In this document: one piece after another, positions 47,774 to 57,546 of the stretch
Layout: the number at the start of each line of letters is the position of its first letter
Position numbering within the stretch: the first letter of the stretch is position 1
From: an uncultured Bacteroidales bacterium
Lineage (GTDB): Bacteria > Bacteroidota > Bacteroidia > Bacteroidales > UBA932
Length of the DNA: 64,000 nucleotides
Assembly: GCA_905235085.1 (NCBI GenBank)
Contig: CAJOKD010000018.1
Coordinates: 23,326-87,325 of the forward strand
Direction: 5' to 3'
Notes under the pieces: generated by a model
Told to the model about the DNA's origin: nothing
The model's database searches: none
The model's input: the letters and a program-made list of their open reading frames with translations, nothing else
Position numbers and translations under genes: made by a program

Positions 47774-49222
47774 ATGAGCGGAAACTTTTCAGACAGAGGT
47801 GTAAAGCAGTCGATTGACTGGAAGTTGGTGATAGCTTACCTGCTTCTTATCATCATCGGCTGGGTGAACATCTATGCTTCCATCCATTCCGACGGTCCTG
47901 CCAGCATCTTCGATTTCAACTACAGGTGCGGAAAGCAGTTCGTATGGATCCTGACCTCCCTCGGTCTGGCAGTATTCATCCTGTTCGCCCTCAACCCGCA
48001 ATTCTGGCAAAGTGCGTCACTGCCGTTGTACCTGGGTGTACTGGGGTTGCTGGTCGCGGTCATATTCCTGGGCGTTGAAGTGAAGGGTTCCAGGTCCTGG
48101 TTCGAGTTCGGCCCGGTCAGGTTCCAGCCTGCAGAGGTGTCGAAGATAACCACTTCCCTCCTGCTGGCAACGGTCCTGAGCCAGACCAACTTCAAGATAA
48201 CCAGGCTCAAGGACCTGCTGCTGGTCGCTCTGGTGATCGGCGTGCCGATGCTGGTAATCCTCGCCGAGAGCGAGACCGGATCGGCCCTCGTCTACATCGG
48301 TTTCATATTCGTAATGTACAGGGAAGGTTTCTCAGGCTGGTGGCTATTCTGCATCGGTATGGCCATCCTCCTGTTCATCCTTACCCTGACCGCATCGCCG
48401 GTCGTCTCACTGCTGGTGCTCATCGGAGTGATAATGGTCTGCGCGGTCATTTCTTCAGGAAGGCTGGAGACCACCACTTGGATCAACCTGGGAATATTCA
48501 TCCTGCTTTGCCTCGTACCTCTGCTGATGGGACTTGCCAAGCCGGATTCTTTCCTCCACAAGATTAAGCCTATGTATGTCCTGACTGGACTGGCGGTGTG
48601 CGCGGCATTCTTCTTCATTTACAGGGGATACAAGAACAGGAACAGGTTCCTGTCGCTCTCCTCGCTGGGACTCCTGGCCGGAATAGCGCTGATCTTCTCG
48701 ACTGATTTCATATTCAACAACGTCCTCCAGGATCACCAGAGGAAGAGAATCGAGGTGCTTCTTGGGATGAAGGACGACCCCGCCGGTGTTGGATACAACG
48801 TCAACCAGTCTATGATCGCGATCGGTTCCGGAGGTCTCTTCGGCAAAGGCTTCCTGAACGGGACACAGACGACCTTCGGTTTCGTGCCGGAGCAGAGCAC
48901 CGACTTCATCTTCTGTACGGTCGGAGAGGAATGGGGATTCCTGGGCTGCTTCATCGTAATCATCTTGTATGTATTCATGATCTGGAGGATCATAGTCGAT
49001 GCCGAAAAAAGCCGGGAGTCGTTCACGCGGATCTACGGATACTGCGTGGCAGCCTGCATATTCATGCACCTGTTCATCAATATCGGGATGACGATAGGGC
49101 TTATGCCGGTTATCGGCATTCCGCTGCCGCTGCTAAGCTACGGAGGATCGTCCCTCTGGGCATTCACGGTGCTGATATTCATATTCGTGGCACTCTACCG
49201 CCAGGAAAAGAAATACTATTAG
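47774..49222 (+). CDS. rodA: Rod shape-determining protein RodA (SEDS)
   Basis: Multi-TM SEDS protein; LAESETGSALVYIGFIF, LMPVIGIPLPLLSYGGSSL. Confidence 0.95.
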   Translation: MSGNFSDRGVKQSIDWKLVIAYLLLIIIGWVNIYASIHSDGPASIFDFNYRCGKQFVWILTSLGLAVFILFALNPQFWQSASLPLYLGVLGLLVAVIFLGVEVKGSRSWFEFGPVRFQPAEVSKITTSLLLATVLSQTNFKITRLKDLLLVALVIGVPMLVILAESETGSALVYIGFIFVMYREGFSGWWLFCIGMAILLFILTLTASPVVSLLVLIGVIMVCAVISSGRLETTTWINLGIFILLCLVPLLMGLAKPDSFLHKIKPMYVLTGLAVCAAFFFIYRGYKNRNRFLSLSSLGLLAGIALIFSTDFIFNNVLQDHQRKRIEVLLGMKDDPAGVGYNVNQSMIAIGSGGLFGKGFLNGTQTTFGFVPEQSTDFIFCTVGEEWGFLGCFIVIILYVFMIWRIIVDAEKSRESFTRIYGYCVAACIFMHLFINIGMTIGLMPVIGIPLPLLSYGGSSLWAFTVLIFIFVALYRQEKKYY

Positions 49223-49225
49223 AAA

Positions 49226-50443
49226 ATGCTTTCCATCTTCGCAATCAGTTCATCTCTGCATCAGGGTACCGATGTGGATTCACCTGACTCATTCATCGAG
49301 GGTCTGGACTTCGAATATTCCTTCAAGGGTTCGGATTTCTCCAGTTACGGGGAAGACTTATCCATCATCTATGTGATGACGGGAGGAACGGAAGGAGTAT
49401 TCCGGGACCTGCTGCCGTGGCTTTTGGAAAAGACCCGCCAGACGGTCCTGTTGCTTGCTTCCGACCACAGCAATTCCCTCGCCGCCTCGGTCGAGATACT
49501 ATCTTACCTGCGGCAGAGAAGGATAAGGGGCGAAATCCTGCACGGGAAGCCTTCGTATATCCGGTCGCGCCTGGAGGCTCTCGGGAAGGTGGAGTCGGCC
49601 CGCAGACAGTTGGAACACACCACCTTCGGAGTGATAGGCGATCCATCCGACTGGCTCATCTCCAGCGAGGTGGACAGGGAGGCACTTTCGGAACGGTTGG
49701 GAATATCCATCCAGTATATCCCGATGGAAGAATTGCTGGAGGAATTTTCATCGTTGAGGGATGAGGTAGCCGAGTCCTGGGATGCAGTGGTAAGGGATCC
49801 GTCTTTGGGCAATCCGACGGGGCTTCCTTCGGCTTTGAAAGAATCCATCCCGGGAGCGTACAGGATATACAAAGCATTGAAGGGCCTGATCTCTGCCTAC
49901 GGGCTCAACGGGTTCACTATCAGGTGTTTCGACCTTCTGACAGCCGTTAAGAATACGGGTTGCCTGGCACTTGCGAAACTGAATTCCGAGGGCTTGACAG
50001 CCGGCTGCGAAGGGGATATTCCAGCAATGATTTCAATGGCGGTCGGGCGTGCAGCATGTGGAGTGAGCGGATTCCAGGCCAATCCTTCAAGCATCGATCC
50101 GGAATCCGGTGAAATCGTGTTCTCCCACTGCACCGTTCCGCTGGATATGGTCTCTGGCCACGAGCTGGACACCCACTTCGAGTCGGGCATCGGGGTCGGC
50201 ATAAGGGGACATATCCCTGAAGGGCCGGTGACGGTTTTCAAGGTCTCAGGAGACCTTTCAAGGCATTTCGTCTGCGAGGGAGAGCTCGTCTCCAACGGCA
50301 ACAGGCCGGATCTCTGCCGCACACAAGTGCTCCTAAAGCTGCCTGCAGAGGCGGCCAGGTACTTCCTCAACGAGCCGATAGGCAACCACCACATCATACT
50401 TCCGGGACACTGTGCCTCGGTACTCGAAGATTTATTGAAATAA
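49226..50443 (+). CDS. L-fucose/L-arabinose isomerase-fold-like protein
   Basis: Two-half organisation; CEGDIPAMISMAVG, HCTVPLDMV, GNHHIILPGH resemble the FucI/AraA C-terminal region. Confidence 0.6.
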   Translation: MLSIFAISSSLHQGTDVDSPDSFIEGLDFEYSFKGSDFSSYGEDLSIIYVMTGGTEGVFRDLLPWLLEKTRQTVLLLASDHSNSLAASVEILSYLRQRRIRGEILHGKPSYIRSRLEALGKVESARRQLEHTTFGVIGDPSDWLISSEVDREALSERLGISIQYIPMEELLEEFSSLRDEVAESWDAVVRDPSLGNPTGLPSALKESIPGAYRIYKALKGLISAYGLNGFTIRCFDLLTAVKNTGCLALAKLNSEGLTAGCEGDIPAMISMAVGRAACGVSGFQANPSSIDPESGEIVFSHCTVPLDMVSGHELDTHFESGIGVGIRGHIPEGPVTVFKVSGDLSRHFVCEGELVSNGNRPDLCRTQVLLKLPAEAARYFLNEPIGNHHIILPGHCASVLEDLLK

Positions 50444-50479
50444 AAGAATATCAAGAAGTTTCCTAATTCTAACCACTTT

Positions 50480-52777
50480 ATGAGAACAATCGTGATAGTT
50501 TCCGCTGCCGCCCTGGTTCTTGCCGCTTGTTCCTGCGGTGAACCCCAGTTAAAAACGGCATCGGTGGACAGGGTCCTCAAAGCTATGACCCTTGAAGAAA
50601 AAGTCCATCTCGTGATCGGCACCGGCATGGCTGGATTCAGCGGTGATAACGCCGCCGTCGGCGCTACCAAGAGCATTGTTCCCGGGGCAGCCGGTACCAC
50701 CTACCCCATCGAACGCCTGGGCATTCCGAGCATAGTGCTGGCCGACGGTCCGGCCGGCCTCCGCATCGACCCTACCCGTGATGGCGATGAAAACACATAT
50801 TACTGCACCCACTTCCCGATCGGCACATTGCTGGCCAGCACCTGGAACCAGGAGCTGGTGGAAAGCGTAGGCCAGGCGATGGGCGAAGAAGTCCACGAAT
50901 ATGGTGCCGATGTCTATCTGGCTCCGGCACTGAATATCCACCGTCATCCCCTTAACGGCCGCAACTTCGAATATTATTCAGAGGACCCCGTCCTGGCCGG
51001 CAAGACAGCAGCTGCATACGTGCGCGGTGTCCAAAAGAACGATGTGGGTACTTCCGTGAAACATTTCGCCTACAACAACCAGGAGACCAACCGTACCGGC
51101 AACAATGCCATGATCAGTCCACGCGCCCAGCGTGAGATCTACCTCAAGGGCTTTGAAATAACCGTAAAGGAAGCAGATCCATGGACCATCATGAGCTCTT
51201 ATAACAAGATCAACGGAACATATACCTCCCAGAGCTACGATTTGCTGACCACCGTCCTTCGCGACGAGTGGGGCTTCAAAGGCCTCGTTATGACCGACTG
51301 GTTCGGAGGTGACAACGGCGCACAGCAGATCGCAGCCGGAAACGATATGCTCCAGCCCGGTACCGACAAGCAGTACGAGCAGATCATGGCCGCCCTCAAG
51401 GACGGCTCCCTGACCGAAGCCCAGTTGGATATTTGCGTAAAACGCGTGCTGGAACTTGTCAAACGCAGCCCGAAGGTGAAGGGATATGCCTACAACAACA
51501 AGCCGGACCTCAAGGCCCACGCCGCTGTCACCCGCCAGAGCGCCCTGGAAGGGATGGTCCTGCTGGAGAATAATGGCGCACTTCCTCTCAAAGATGTCAA
51601 GAACATCGCTGTATTCGGGTGTACCAGCTATGATTTCATCGCCGGTGGTACAGGTTCGGGCAATGTAAACCGTGCCTATACCGTGTCCCTGCTGGACGGC
51701 CTCAAGAACGCTGGCTTCAACGTGGACGAGAGCCAGAAGGAAGCCGTTCTCAAGCACATCGCAGATGAGAACGCCGCATTCAAAGCCAGTCTTGGCGATG
51801 ATTCCTTCGCCGTCTTCTTCCCCGCCCCCCGTCCGGAAGAATTAATTCCTGCGCCTGCCCAGCTGGCGGCCTCGGCCAGGGTGAACGATGTGGCCATAAT
51901 CACGTTCGGACGCAATTCGGGTGAATTCTTCGACCGCAGCGCCGCTGACTTCGAGCTTTCCGCCAAGGAACGCGAGCTTCTGAACAAAGTCACGGCTGCT
52001 TTCCACGCACAAGGCAAGAAGGTAGTCGTGGTCCTGAATATCGGAGGAGTCATCGAGACCGCGTCCTGGAAGAGCATTCCGGATGCTGTCCTGCTGGCAT
52101 GGCAGGCTGGCCAGGAAGGCGGCAATTCTGTCACTGATATCCTTACCGGCGTCGAGAGTCCTTCCGGGAAACTGCCTATGACCTTCCCTGTGAACCTTAT
52201 GGATGCCGCGTCTTCCGCCAACTTCCCGATCGATGCCGATGCAGGAGTGTACTTCCTGGACCGCCGCAAGGACATCGGACAGAAAGACGTGGACCAGACC
52301 GATTATGCCGAAGGCATTTATGTAGGTTACCGCTGGTTCGACAAGCAGGACCTCGCCGTTTCCTATCCGTTCGGTTACGGTCTCAGCTACACCTGTTTCG
52401 AATATAGCCAGCCATCCGTTCAGAACGACGGCAAGACCATCACCGCCAAGGTTACCGTAAAGAATATCGGATCCGCAGCAGGCAAGGAAAGTGTCCAGCT
52501 TTATGCTAGCGCCCCTGCCGGAAAATTGGACAAGCCGGTAAAAGAGCTCAAGGCATATGCCAAAACCGCTTCCTTGAAACCTGGTGAAAGCCAGGAGCTT
52601 ACGCTCTGCTTCCCGACTTCCGGACTTGCGTCGTTCGACGAGGAGGCATCGGCCTGGGTTGTGGACGGAGGAACCTACAGTTTCCTCTTCGGAGCTTCTT
52701 CCCGCGATATCCGCTGCACAGCCACCGCCGAGGTATCCGCCTCTGAAACTCCTGTAAACCGGGTCCTGCTAAAATAA
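50480..52777 (+). CDS. Glycoside hydrolase family 3 (beta-glucosidase)
   Basis: LADGPAGLRIDPTRDGDE, SVKHFAYNNQETNR, GLVMTDWFGGDN. Confidence 0.95.
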   Translation: MRTIVIVSAAALVLAACSCGEPQLKTASVDRVLKAMTLEEKVHLVIGTGMAGFSGDNAAVGATKSIVPGAAGTTYPIERLGIPSIVLADGPAGLRIDPTRDGDENTYYCTHFPIGTLLASTWNQELVESVGQAMGEEVHEYGADVYLAPALNIHRHPLNGRNFEYYSEDPVLAGKTAAAYVRGVQKNDVGTSVKHFAYNNQETNRTGNNAMISPRAQREIYLKGFEITVKEADPWTIMSSYNKINGTYTSQSYDLLTTVLRDEWGFKGLVMTDWFGGDNGAQQIAAGNDMLQPGTDKQYEQIMAALKDGSLTEAQLDICVKRVLELVKRSPKVKGYAYNNKPDLKAHAAVTRQSALEGMVLLENNGALPLKDVKNIAVFGCTSYDFIAGGTGSGNVNRAYTVSLLDGLKNAGFNVDESQKEAVLKHIADENAAFKASLGDDSFAVFFPAPRPEELIPAPAQLAASARVNDVAIITFGRNSGEFFDRSAADFELSAKERELLNKVTAAFHAQGKKVVVVLNIGGVIETASWKSIPDAVLLAWQAGQEGGNSVTDILTGVESPSGKLPMTFPVNLMDAASSANFPIDADAGVYFLDRRKDIGQKDVDQTDYAEGIYVGYRWFDKQDLAVSYPFGYGLSYTCFEYSQPSVQNDGKTITAKVTVKNIGSAAGKESVQLYASAPAGKLDKPVKELKAYAKTASLKPGESQELTLCFPTSGLASFDEEASAWVVDGGTYSFLFGASSRDIRCTATAEVSASETPVNRVLLK

Positions 52778-54391
52778 TCAACGCAGGATTGGACTATACC
52801 ACGCCGGACGGCTTTCTGCGTTGGCGACTGACAGGCCGACGCCGAACATCATGTTGACGTGGGCGACTGTCCCGTCGAATACCCAGTCTTCCCGGTATTC
52901 GTCGCTTGGCTTGTGGTACCAGAGCGAGCGGGGATACTTGTTAGGATGGCTTGGATCCACCAGGTCGGTACCATATTCGATTACCACCGCAGGAACTCCC
53001 CTCTTCACGAAATTGAAATGGTCGCTGCGGAAGAACCACCCGTCGGAATTGTCTTCATTGAATACAACGTAGCGGCCCTGGGCTCCGGCGCATGCGGTGA
53101 TATAACGGTCCAGTTCACACTTCCTTCCGCCAAGAACCACCACATCGCGGGTCAAAGGCTCAGGTGCTATGCAGTCGAAATTGATGCAGGCAGCGGTTTT
53201 CTCCATCGGGAATACCGGATGCCCGCAGTAATATTCAGAACCGAAAAGACCGCTCTCCTCCAGGGTCGGAATCAGGAAGAACATCGACCTGCGGGGACGC
53301 TCGGGCAGTTCTGAATACTTCTTGGCAAGAAGCAGCACTGCAGCCATCCCGGAGCCGTTGTCGGCAGCACCGTTATAGATGGAATCCCCCTTCTCGTCAG
53401 GCGTGGAATAACCGAAATGGTCCCAATGGGCGGTGAAGACCACCGCTTCATCTTGCTTGTCGGTACCGGGAAGCAGTCCGGCCACGTTGCAAGTCTCGTT
53501 GATCTCATATTCTACAACCATGGTCATATCGGACTTCACCTTGAGCGGGAAAGACTTGAAACCAGGCTTCTTGGCGGATGCGACTGCCGCGTCGAAATCC
53601 ATTCCGGCAGCCTTGAACAGCTTCCGGCAGCCGTCTTCGTGAAGCCACCCCTTCATAGCCAGGGTTCCGGCATTGCGGGTAGCTTCGTCATAGAGGGCCA
53701 GGTTGGGTCCGGTATGGTTTGCAGCCACATTCCAGCCATAGCTTGCTGCAGCGGTGTTGTGGAGCACGAGGCATCCGGCAGCCCCAAGGCGCTCCGCCTG
53801 TTCAAACTTGTATGTCCACCGCCCGTAATAGGTCATATTCCGGCCCTGGAACAGGGAGGCATCATAGAACCCCGGGTCGTTGACCATCGCGATGATAACC
53901 TTGCCTTTGACATCCACCCCGTCGAAATCATTCCATCCGAATTCCGGCGCATCTATTCCAAAGCCGCAGAACACGAACTCTGCAGCCTTGAGTTCCACCT
54001 TGTCCGTTGCCCTTGCAGTCCAGACCACAATGTCGTCGGGAGAGACCAGGTCCAGCCTCTTCTTTCCCTTCACGCGGAACTTGCCTCCTTCTGGCTTGCA
54101 GACAGCCGATATTGTCTTGACCTTCTGGAACCAACTGTCGCCGAAACCAGGCTGCAATCCCAGGGCTTCCATCTCGGCAGCAAGATAGTTTATGGTCTTG
54201 GGTTCGTATTCCGTCATCGGAAGACGGCCTCCGAAATCATCTGAGCCAAGCGTACTTACCCATTTGCGCAAAAGGGCCTCGTCATCTGATACGGTGCGCT
54301 GCGGAGCCACCTGGGCGGCGGAAGGAAGCGCACACAAGGAGAGCAGGAGGGAGACAAAAGCTGAAAACAGTATAAGAAGCAAACGTTTATT
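52778..54391 (-). CDS. M28 family metallopeptidase
   Basis: VVFTAHWDHFGYS, GAADNGSGMAAVLLLA, FLIPTLEESGLFGSEYY. Confidence 0.92.
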   Translation of the reverse strand, partial: NKRLLLILFSAFVSLLLSLCALPSAAQVAPQRTVSDDEALLRKWVSTLGSDDFGGRLPMTEYEPKTINYLAAEMEALGLQPGFGDSWFQKVKTISAVCKPEGGKFRVKGKKRLDLVSPDDIVVWTARATDKVELKAAEFVFCGFGIDAPEFGWNDFDGVDVKGKVIIAMVNDPGFYDASLFQGRNMTYYGRWTYKFEQAERLGAAGCLVLHNTAAASYGWNVAANHTGPNLALYDEATRNAGTLAMKGWLHEDGCRKLFKAAGMDFDAAVASAKKPGFKSFPLKVKSDMTMVVEYEINETCNVAGLLPGTDKQDEAVVFTAHWDHFGYSTPDEKGDSIYNGAADNGSGMAAVLLLAKKYSELPERPRRSMFFLIPTLEESGLFGSEYYCGHPVFPMEKTAACINFDCIAPEPLTRDVVVLGGRKCELDRYITACAGAQGRYVVFNEDNSDGWFFRSDHFNFVKRGVPAVVIEYGTDLVDPSHPNKYPRSLWYHKPSDEYREDWVFDGTVAHVNMMFGVGLSVANAESRPAWYSPILR

Positions 54392-54449
54392 CATAATAAG
54401 CAAAAGTAAACAAAGTCTTCGGTAAAACAACTACTATTTTAATTTTTAC

Positions 54450-54457
54450 TACCTTTG
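54450..54457 (+). promoter_or_regulatory. Candidate -7 box for the tRNA-Leu gene
   Basis: TACCTTTG matching TAnnTTTG, 23 bp before the tRNA; no clear -33 box. Confidence 0.4.
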
Positions 54458-54480
54458 TGGCGGTGTATTGATTACACCAC

Positions 54481-54568
54481 GCCTTGGTGGTGGAATGGTA
54501 GACACGAGGGACTTAAAATCCCTTGGCCCGAAACGGCCGTGCGGGTTCGAGTCCCGCCCGGGGCACCA
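54481..54568 (+). tRNA. tRNA-Leu (TAA anticodon), CCA encoded
   Basis: GCCTTGG/CCGGGGC acceptor, GAGGGA-CTTAAAA-TCCCTT anticodon arm, long variable arm, GGTTCGAGTCC T-arm, ACCA end. Confidence 0.95.
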
Positions 54569-54570
54569 GA

Positions 54571-54604
54571 ATACGCTTTCTAGATATCTAGAAGGCGTAT
54601 TTTT
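54571..54604 (+). terminator. Terminator-like palindrome after tRNA-Leu
   Basis: ATACGCTTTCTAGA-TA-TCTAGAAGGCGTAT (one G.T-type mismatch) followed by TTTT. Confidence 0.7.
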
Positions 54605-54610
54605 CGTTAC

Positions 54611-54630
54611 TTGGCAAACATTTGGCAAAC
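54611..54630. repeat. Short direct repeat TTGGCAAAC x2, candidate integrase arm/att-proximal sites
   Basis: TTGGCAAACATTTGGCAAAC just distal to the tRNA-Leu and its terminator. Confidence 0.4.
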
Positions 54631-54682
54631 AGCCTTTATGAAGGAAGGATTATCCCGATATTTACTTTCAACTAAAGATGGA

Positions 54683-55414
54683 TTATAATTCCGGCATCGC
54701 CTGACAGATTTTCCCGTCCAACTTCTTGCCGTTCTTGTGTTTGTTGCGCTTCACGCCGTCGCTTCCCCAAGTGCCCCATTGCTTGAAGAAGAAGGCTTTT
54801 TCTGTCATTTCACATTGGGCTTTGATATTCTTCACCCATTCTTCTCTCATAGGTCGGGCTTGTGTTCCGCTTTCTCCGCCCACTATGATCCAGTCTATGC
54901 CAGTCAGGTCCAGTTGTCCTAGGTCTTCCAACAGCGGCTCACACGACAGAAACCGGATCGGAGCTTTCTTGATGGTGCGCAACGCATCTATCCTTTGCTT
55001 TGAGCTCTTCACCTCCACCGTCACGCCCAACCATACGTTCTGTGGTACCTCCCTGGTCCTGAAGTATTCCTCCATCCGTTCTGCTCGTTTTGTCAGCAAC
55101 TGGTAGCGATGGTTCGGTGTCTCTTTGATAACCTCCATTACCTTGTCAATAAACTCAAACGGTACTTCTTTGTGGAACAAGTCGCTCATTGAGCACACGA
55201 ATATCGTCCGTGGCTTGCGCCATTTCTTGGGTTCCTTCAACGCCTCTTCGTGTAGTGAAACCTGGAATCCGTTCCGGTATTTCTCCGTGCCCATCGCTTT
55301 CAGCCTGCGGCTCATCGTCTCTGCATAGCAGTGCAGACAACCGGCTGAAGTCTTGGTGCAACCCGTCACCGGGTTCCACGTTGCATCGGTCCATTCTATT
55401 TTCGTTGTGCTCAT
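54683..55414 (-). CDS. Phage Gp37/Gp68-like (DUF5131) protein with three-Cys motif
   Basis: IEWTDATWNPVTGCTKTSAGCLHCYAE (C-x6-C-x2-C), IFVCSMSDLFHKEVP, DWIIVGGESG, FFKQWGTWG. Confidence 0.92.
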   Translation of the reverse strand: MSTTKIEWTDATWNPVTGCTKTSAGCLHCYAETMSRRLKAMGTEKYRNGFQVSLHEEALKEPKKWRKPRTIFVCSMSDLFHKEVPFEFIDKVMEVIKETPNHRYQLLTKRAERMEEYFRTREVPQNVWLGVTVEVKSSKQRIDALRTIKKAPIRFLSCEPLLEDLGQLDLTGIDWIIVGGESGTQARPMREEWVKNIKAQCEMTEKAFFFKQWGTWGSDGVKRNKHKNGKKLDGKICQAMPEL

Positions 55415-56523
55415 CTCTTCGTTACTAAACGATATTCTACTATTTCGTTATTTTTATAGATAGCAGCATAATTCACTTTCGGGGCCTTGCTCTCATATGT
55501 TATTAGTTTCTTCCGCCTCATATCTGCAATCTCTTCTTTAGCGTGCGAACCTATGTGGCCCCTGTCAACAGCAAATTCGTATGCCTCTTTGTTGTTCTTT
55601 ATTTCTCCGACAAGTATCTTCTCATGCAAGTCTCTTTTGAAGGCATCCACCTTCTTGATGGGCTGTGGCCCCCACAGTTCCAGTTGGTCTTTCTGCGAAT
55701 CATCATCAATATCAAAGTTGGCAGAACCGTTCAGTCCGTTCAGTCTCCAGGCGATGCTCAGAAACTTGTCTGCTGCCAATATATGCGATGCACCGAATAT
55801 AATGCCATATACTCCGGCGTTCTTTTTGATAGTGAATGGAAACATCCTCACGGGGCTTCCTTTTGGCAGTTTGCTCTTCAGATAGTTCAAAATCTCGTTG
55901 TGAATGTATTTGTAAGGTTTTGTCTTGATGTCCTCCATTGTTGCTTCAGGGACTATTGCCTTAAACTCCGGTGTATTCCCGAATCGGATGAAGAATGATG
56001 ACGACAGGTAGTAGAAAAAATCGGTTTGTGTCTTTCTTACTATACTGCTTAGATACTTGTCTGCTATGAATTTTATGCCGTTCTGGTCCAAATATACCAG
56101 CGAGGGCACTTGCCCTATCAGCGGCTCCAGTTTGTCGTAAAGTACACCGAAGTCCTCGCTGTATGTTGTTATTCTGATATTAGGGCACTTCAATTCCGGA
56201 TTATCATCCAGGAACTGTTTGTATGCCTCCAGAAGTTGTTGACTTTTCTTTTTGTCGTATTCGTTGAAGTAAAGGTAAATGATGGTTCCATTCTTCCGTA
56301 TGTTCGCAATATGCCCTTTTATTTCCGTCAAGATTCTGATGGGACTGCCGGGTACACCTTCCGTATCATATCCTGTGCCGGCAAAGAAGTCGAAAATATT
56401 CACTCTCTTGCTTTTTGTCATTACGAATACAGGAAGCCACTCTCGGCAGTAGCGTTGAAATATTTCCAGCTTCGTTATAGTTCCCTCGTCGAAGGGTTCT
56501 TTATGGATATTCTTTCCTGGCAT
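55411..56523 (-). CDS. tcmP: Three-Cys-motif partner protein
   Basis: HKEPFDEGTITKLEIFQRYCREWLPVF, NIFDFFAGTGYDTEGVPGSPI; ATGA overlap with the DUF5131 gene. Confidence 0.88.
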   Translation of the reverse strand: MPGKNIHKEPFDEGTITKLEIFQRYCREWLPVFVMTKSKRVNIFDFFAGTGYDTEGVPGSPIRILTEIKGHIANIRKNGTIIYLYFNEYDKKKSQQLLEAYKQFLDDNPELKCPNIRITTYSEDFGVLYDKLEPLIGQVPSLVYLDQNGIKFIADKYLSSIVRKTQTDFFYYLSSSFFIRFGNTPEFKAIVPEATMEDIKTKPYKYIHNEILNYLKSKLPKGSPVRMFPFTIKKNAGVYGIIFGASHILAADKFLSIAWRLNGLNGSANFDIDDDSQKDQLELWGPQPIKKVDAFKRDLHEKILVGEIKNNKEAYEFAVDRGHIGSHAKEEIADMRRKKLITYESKAPKVNYAAIYKNNEIVEYRLVTKR

Positions 56524-56645
56524 ATTGTTTTAGTTTTAGTTTTATTCTATCTTTCCTCTCTTAGTACAAAGTTGCAGTCGCCTCAGAGCCTTAAGCCCCG
56601 TATACCGGCGCCCCACGGTAGCTTGTGTGCCTTTCCTTCCCGCAT

Positions 56646-57509
56646 TCAAACGATTCTCTGTGTTTTTAAAGCGCCATCGAACCAAAAGTAATCCAACAAT
56701 TCAAGAATTCTATTCGCCTCTCCTACACCACCACAGCAACCCGTTTCACGGCAAATTGTGATGAGTGAAGCCCTGTTGATTAAAAAATGGATGAAGGAAC
56801 TAACCTTCGGATTCTGATAACGTTCTATAAAAATAGCTTCTGGCCATGCTATTGTGTGGTCAAAGCAGTCAGTAGAGAAGCAATCAAGGTCAATATCTAA
56901 AACAAAAGGCTTTATATCGCCCTCGTCAAAATGTCTATGATGATACTGAATATCATCTAACAAATCATTTCTTTTTTGTTGCCAACCATAGCTTTCATCG
57001 CCAATTACACCCCTATTGCCCAACTCTCCATCTAAATGCCCATTGCTATAAAGATGATGCATAACTTCATCAAGGGATCTATACTGCTCAAATCCCTGAT
57101 CTATATTATTTGCGCTACAATGATGACCAAAACCAATGTAATGCTTTATAAGTCCTAACTCCATGCCTGCTCGCACCCAATCATCATCCATTCCGCCAAG
57201 GCTGAACTCAACAAATTGCCATATCTTTTCGTCATTTCTTTTTACCGAACAACTTTTTCTCAAAGAGTTAGCTCTTTGCCTCACCTCAGAAGATAGACCT
57301 ACAGAATCATCATGATAGTCAAAGGATATAATGCTGGGGACTTCTCCATTAAAGTGACCTTCTTGCATGGCAAAATACAAGACATCAAGAATTGTTCGAT
57401 GATCATCAAACAAAATGATTCTACGGTCTTCCACTTCACGTCTACAGTTCTCAGGATAGTTGTAGACGTTTATATTTGAGCGTTGCGAAAGTCTGTATAG
57501 TTCAGCCAT
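56646..57509 (-). CDS. UPF0489-like protein (predicted arginase/deacetylase-fold metalloenzyme)
   Basis: IISFDYHDDSVGL, IGFGHHCSANN, FVLDIDLDCFSTD, ICRETGCCGG. Confidence 0.7.
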   Translation of the reverse strand: MAELYRLSQRSNINVYNYPENCRREVEDRRIILFDDHRTILDVLYFAMQEGHFNGEVPSIISFDYHDDSVGLSSEVRQRANSLRKSCSVKRNDEKIWQFVEFSLGGMDDDWVRAGMELGLIKHYIGFGHHCSANNIDQGFEQYRSLDEVMHHLYSNGHLDGELGNRGVIGDESYGWQQKRNDLLDDIQYHHRHFDEGDIKPFVLDIDLDCFSTDCFDHTIAWPEAIFIERYQNPKVSSFIHFLINRASLITICRETGCCGGVGEANRILELLDYFWFDGALKTQRIV

Positions 57510-57546
57510 ATAAGAATGTATTTGCTGTAATTGAATCGTTCCCCTA

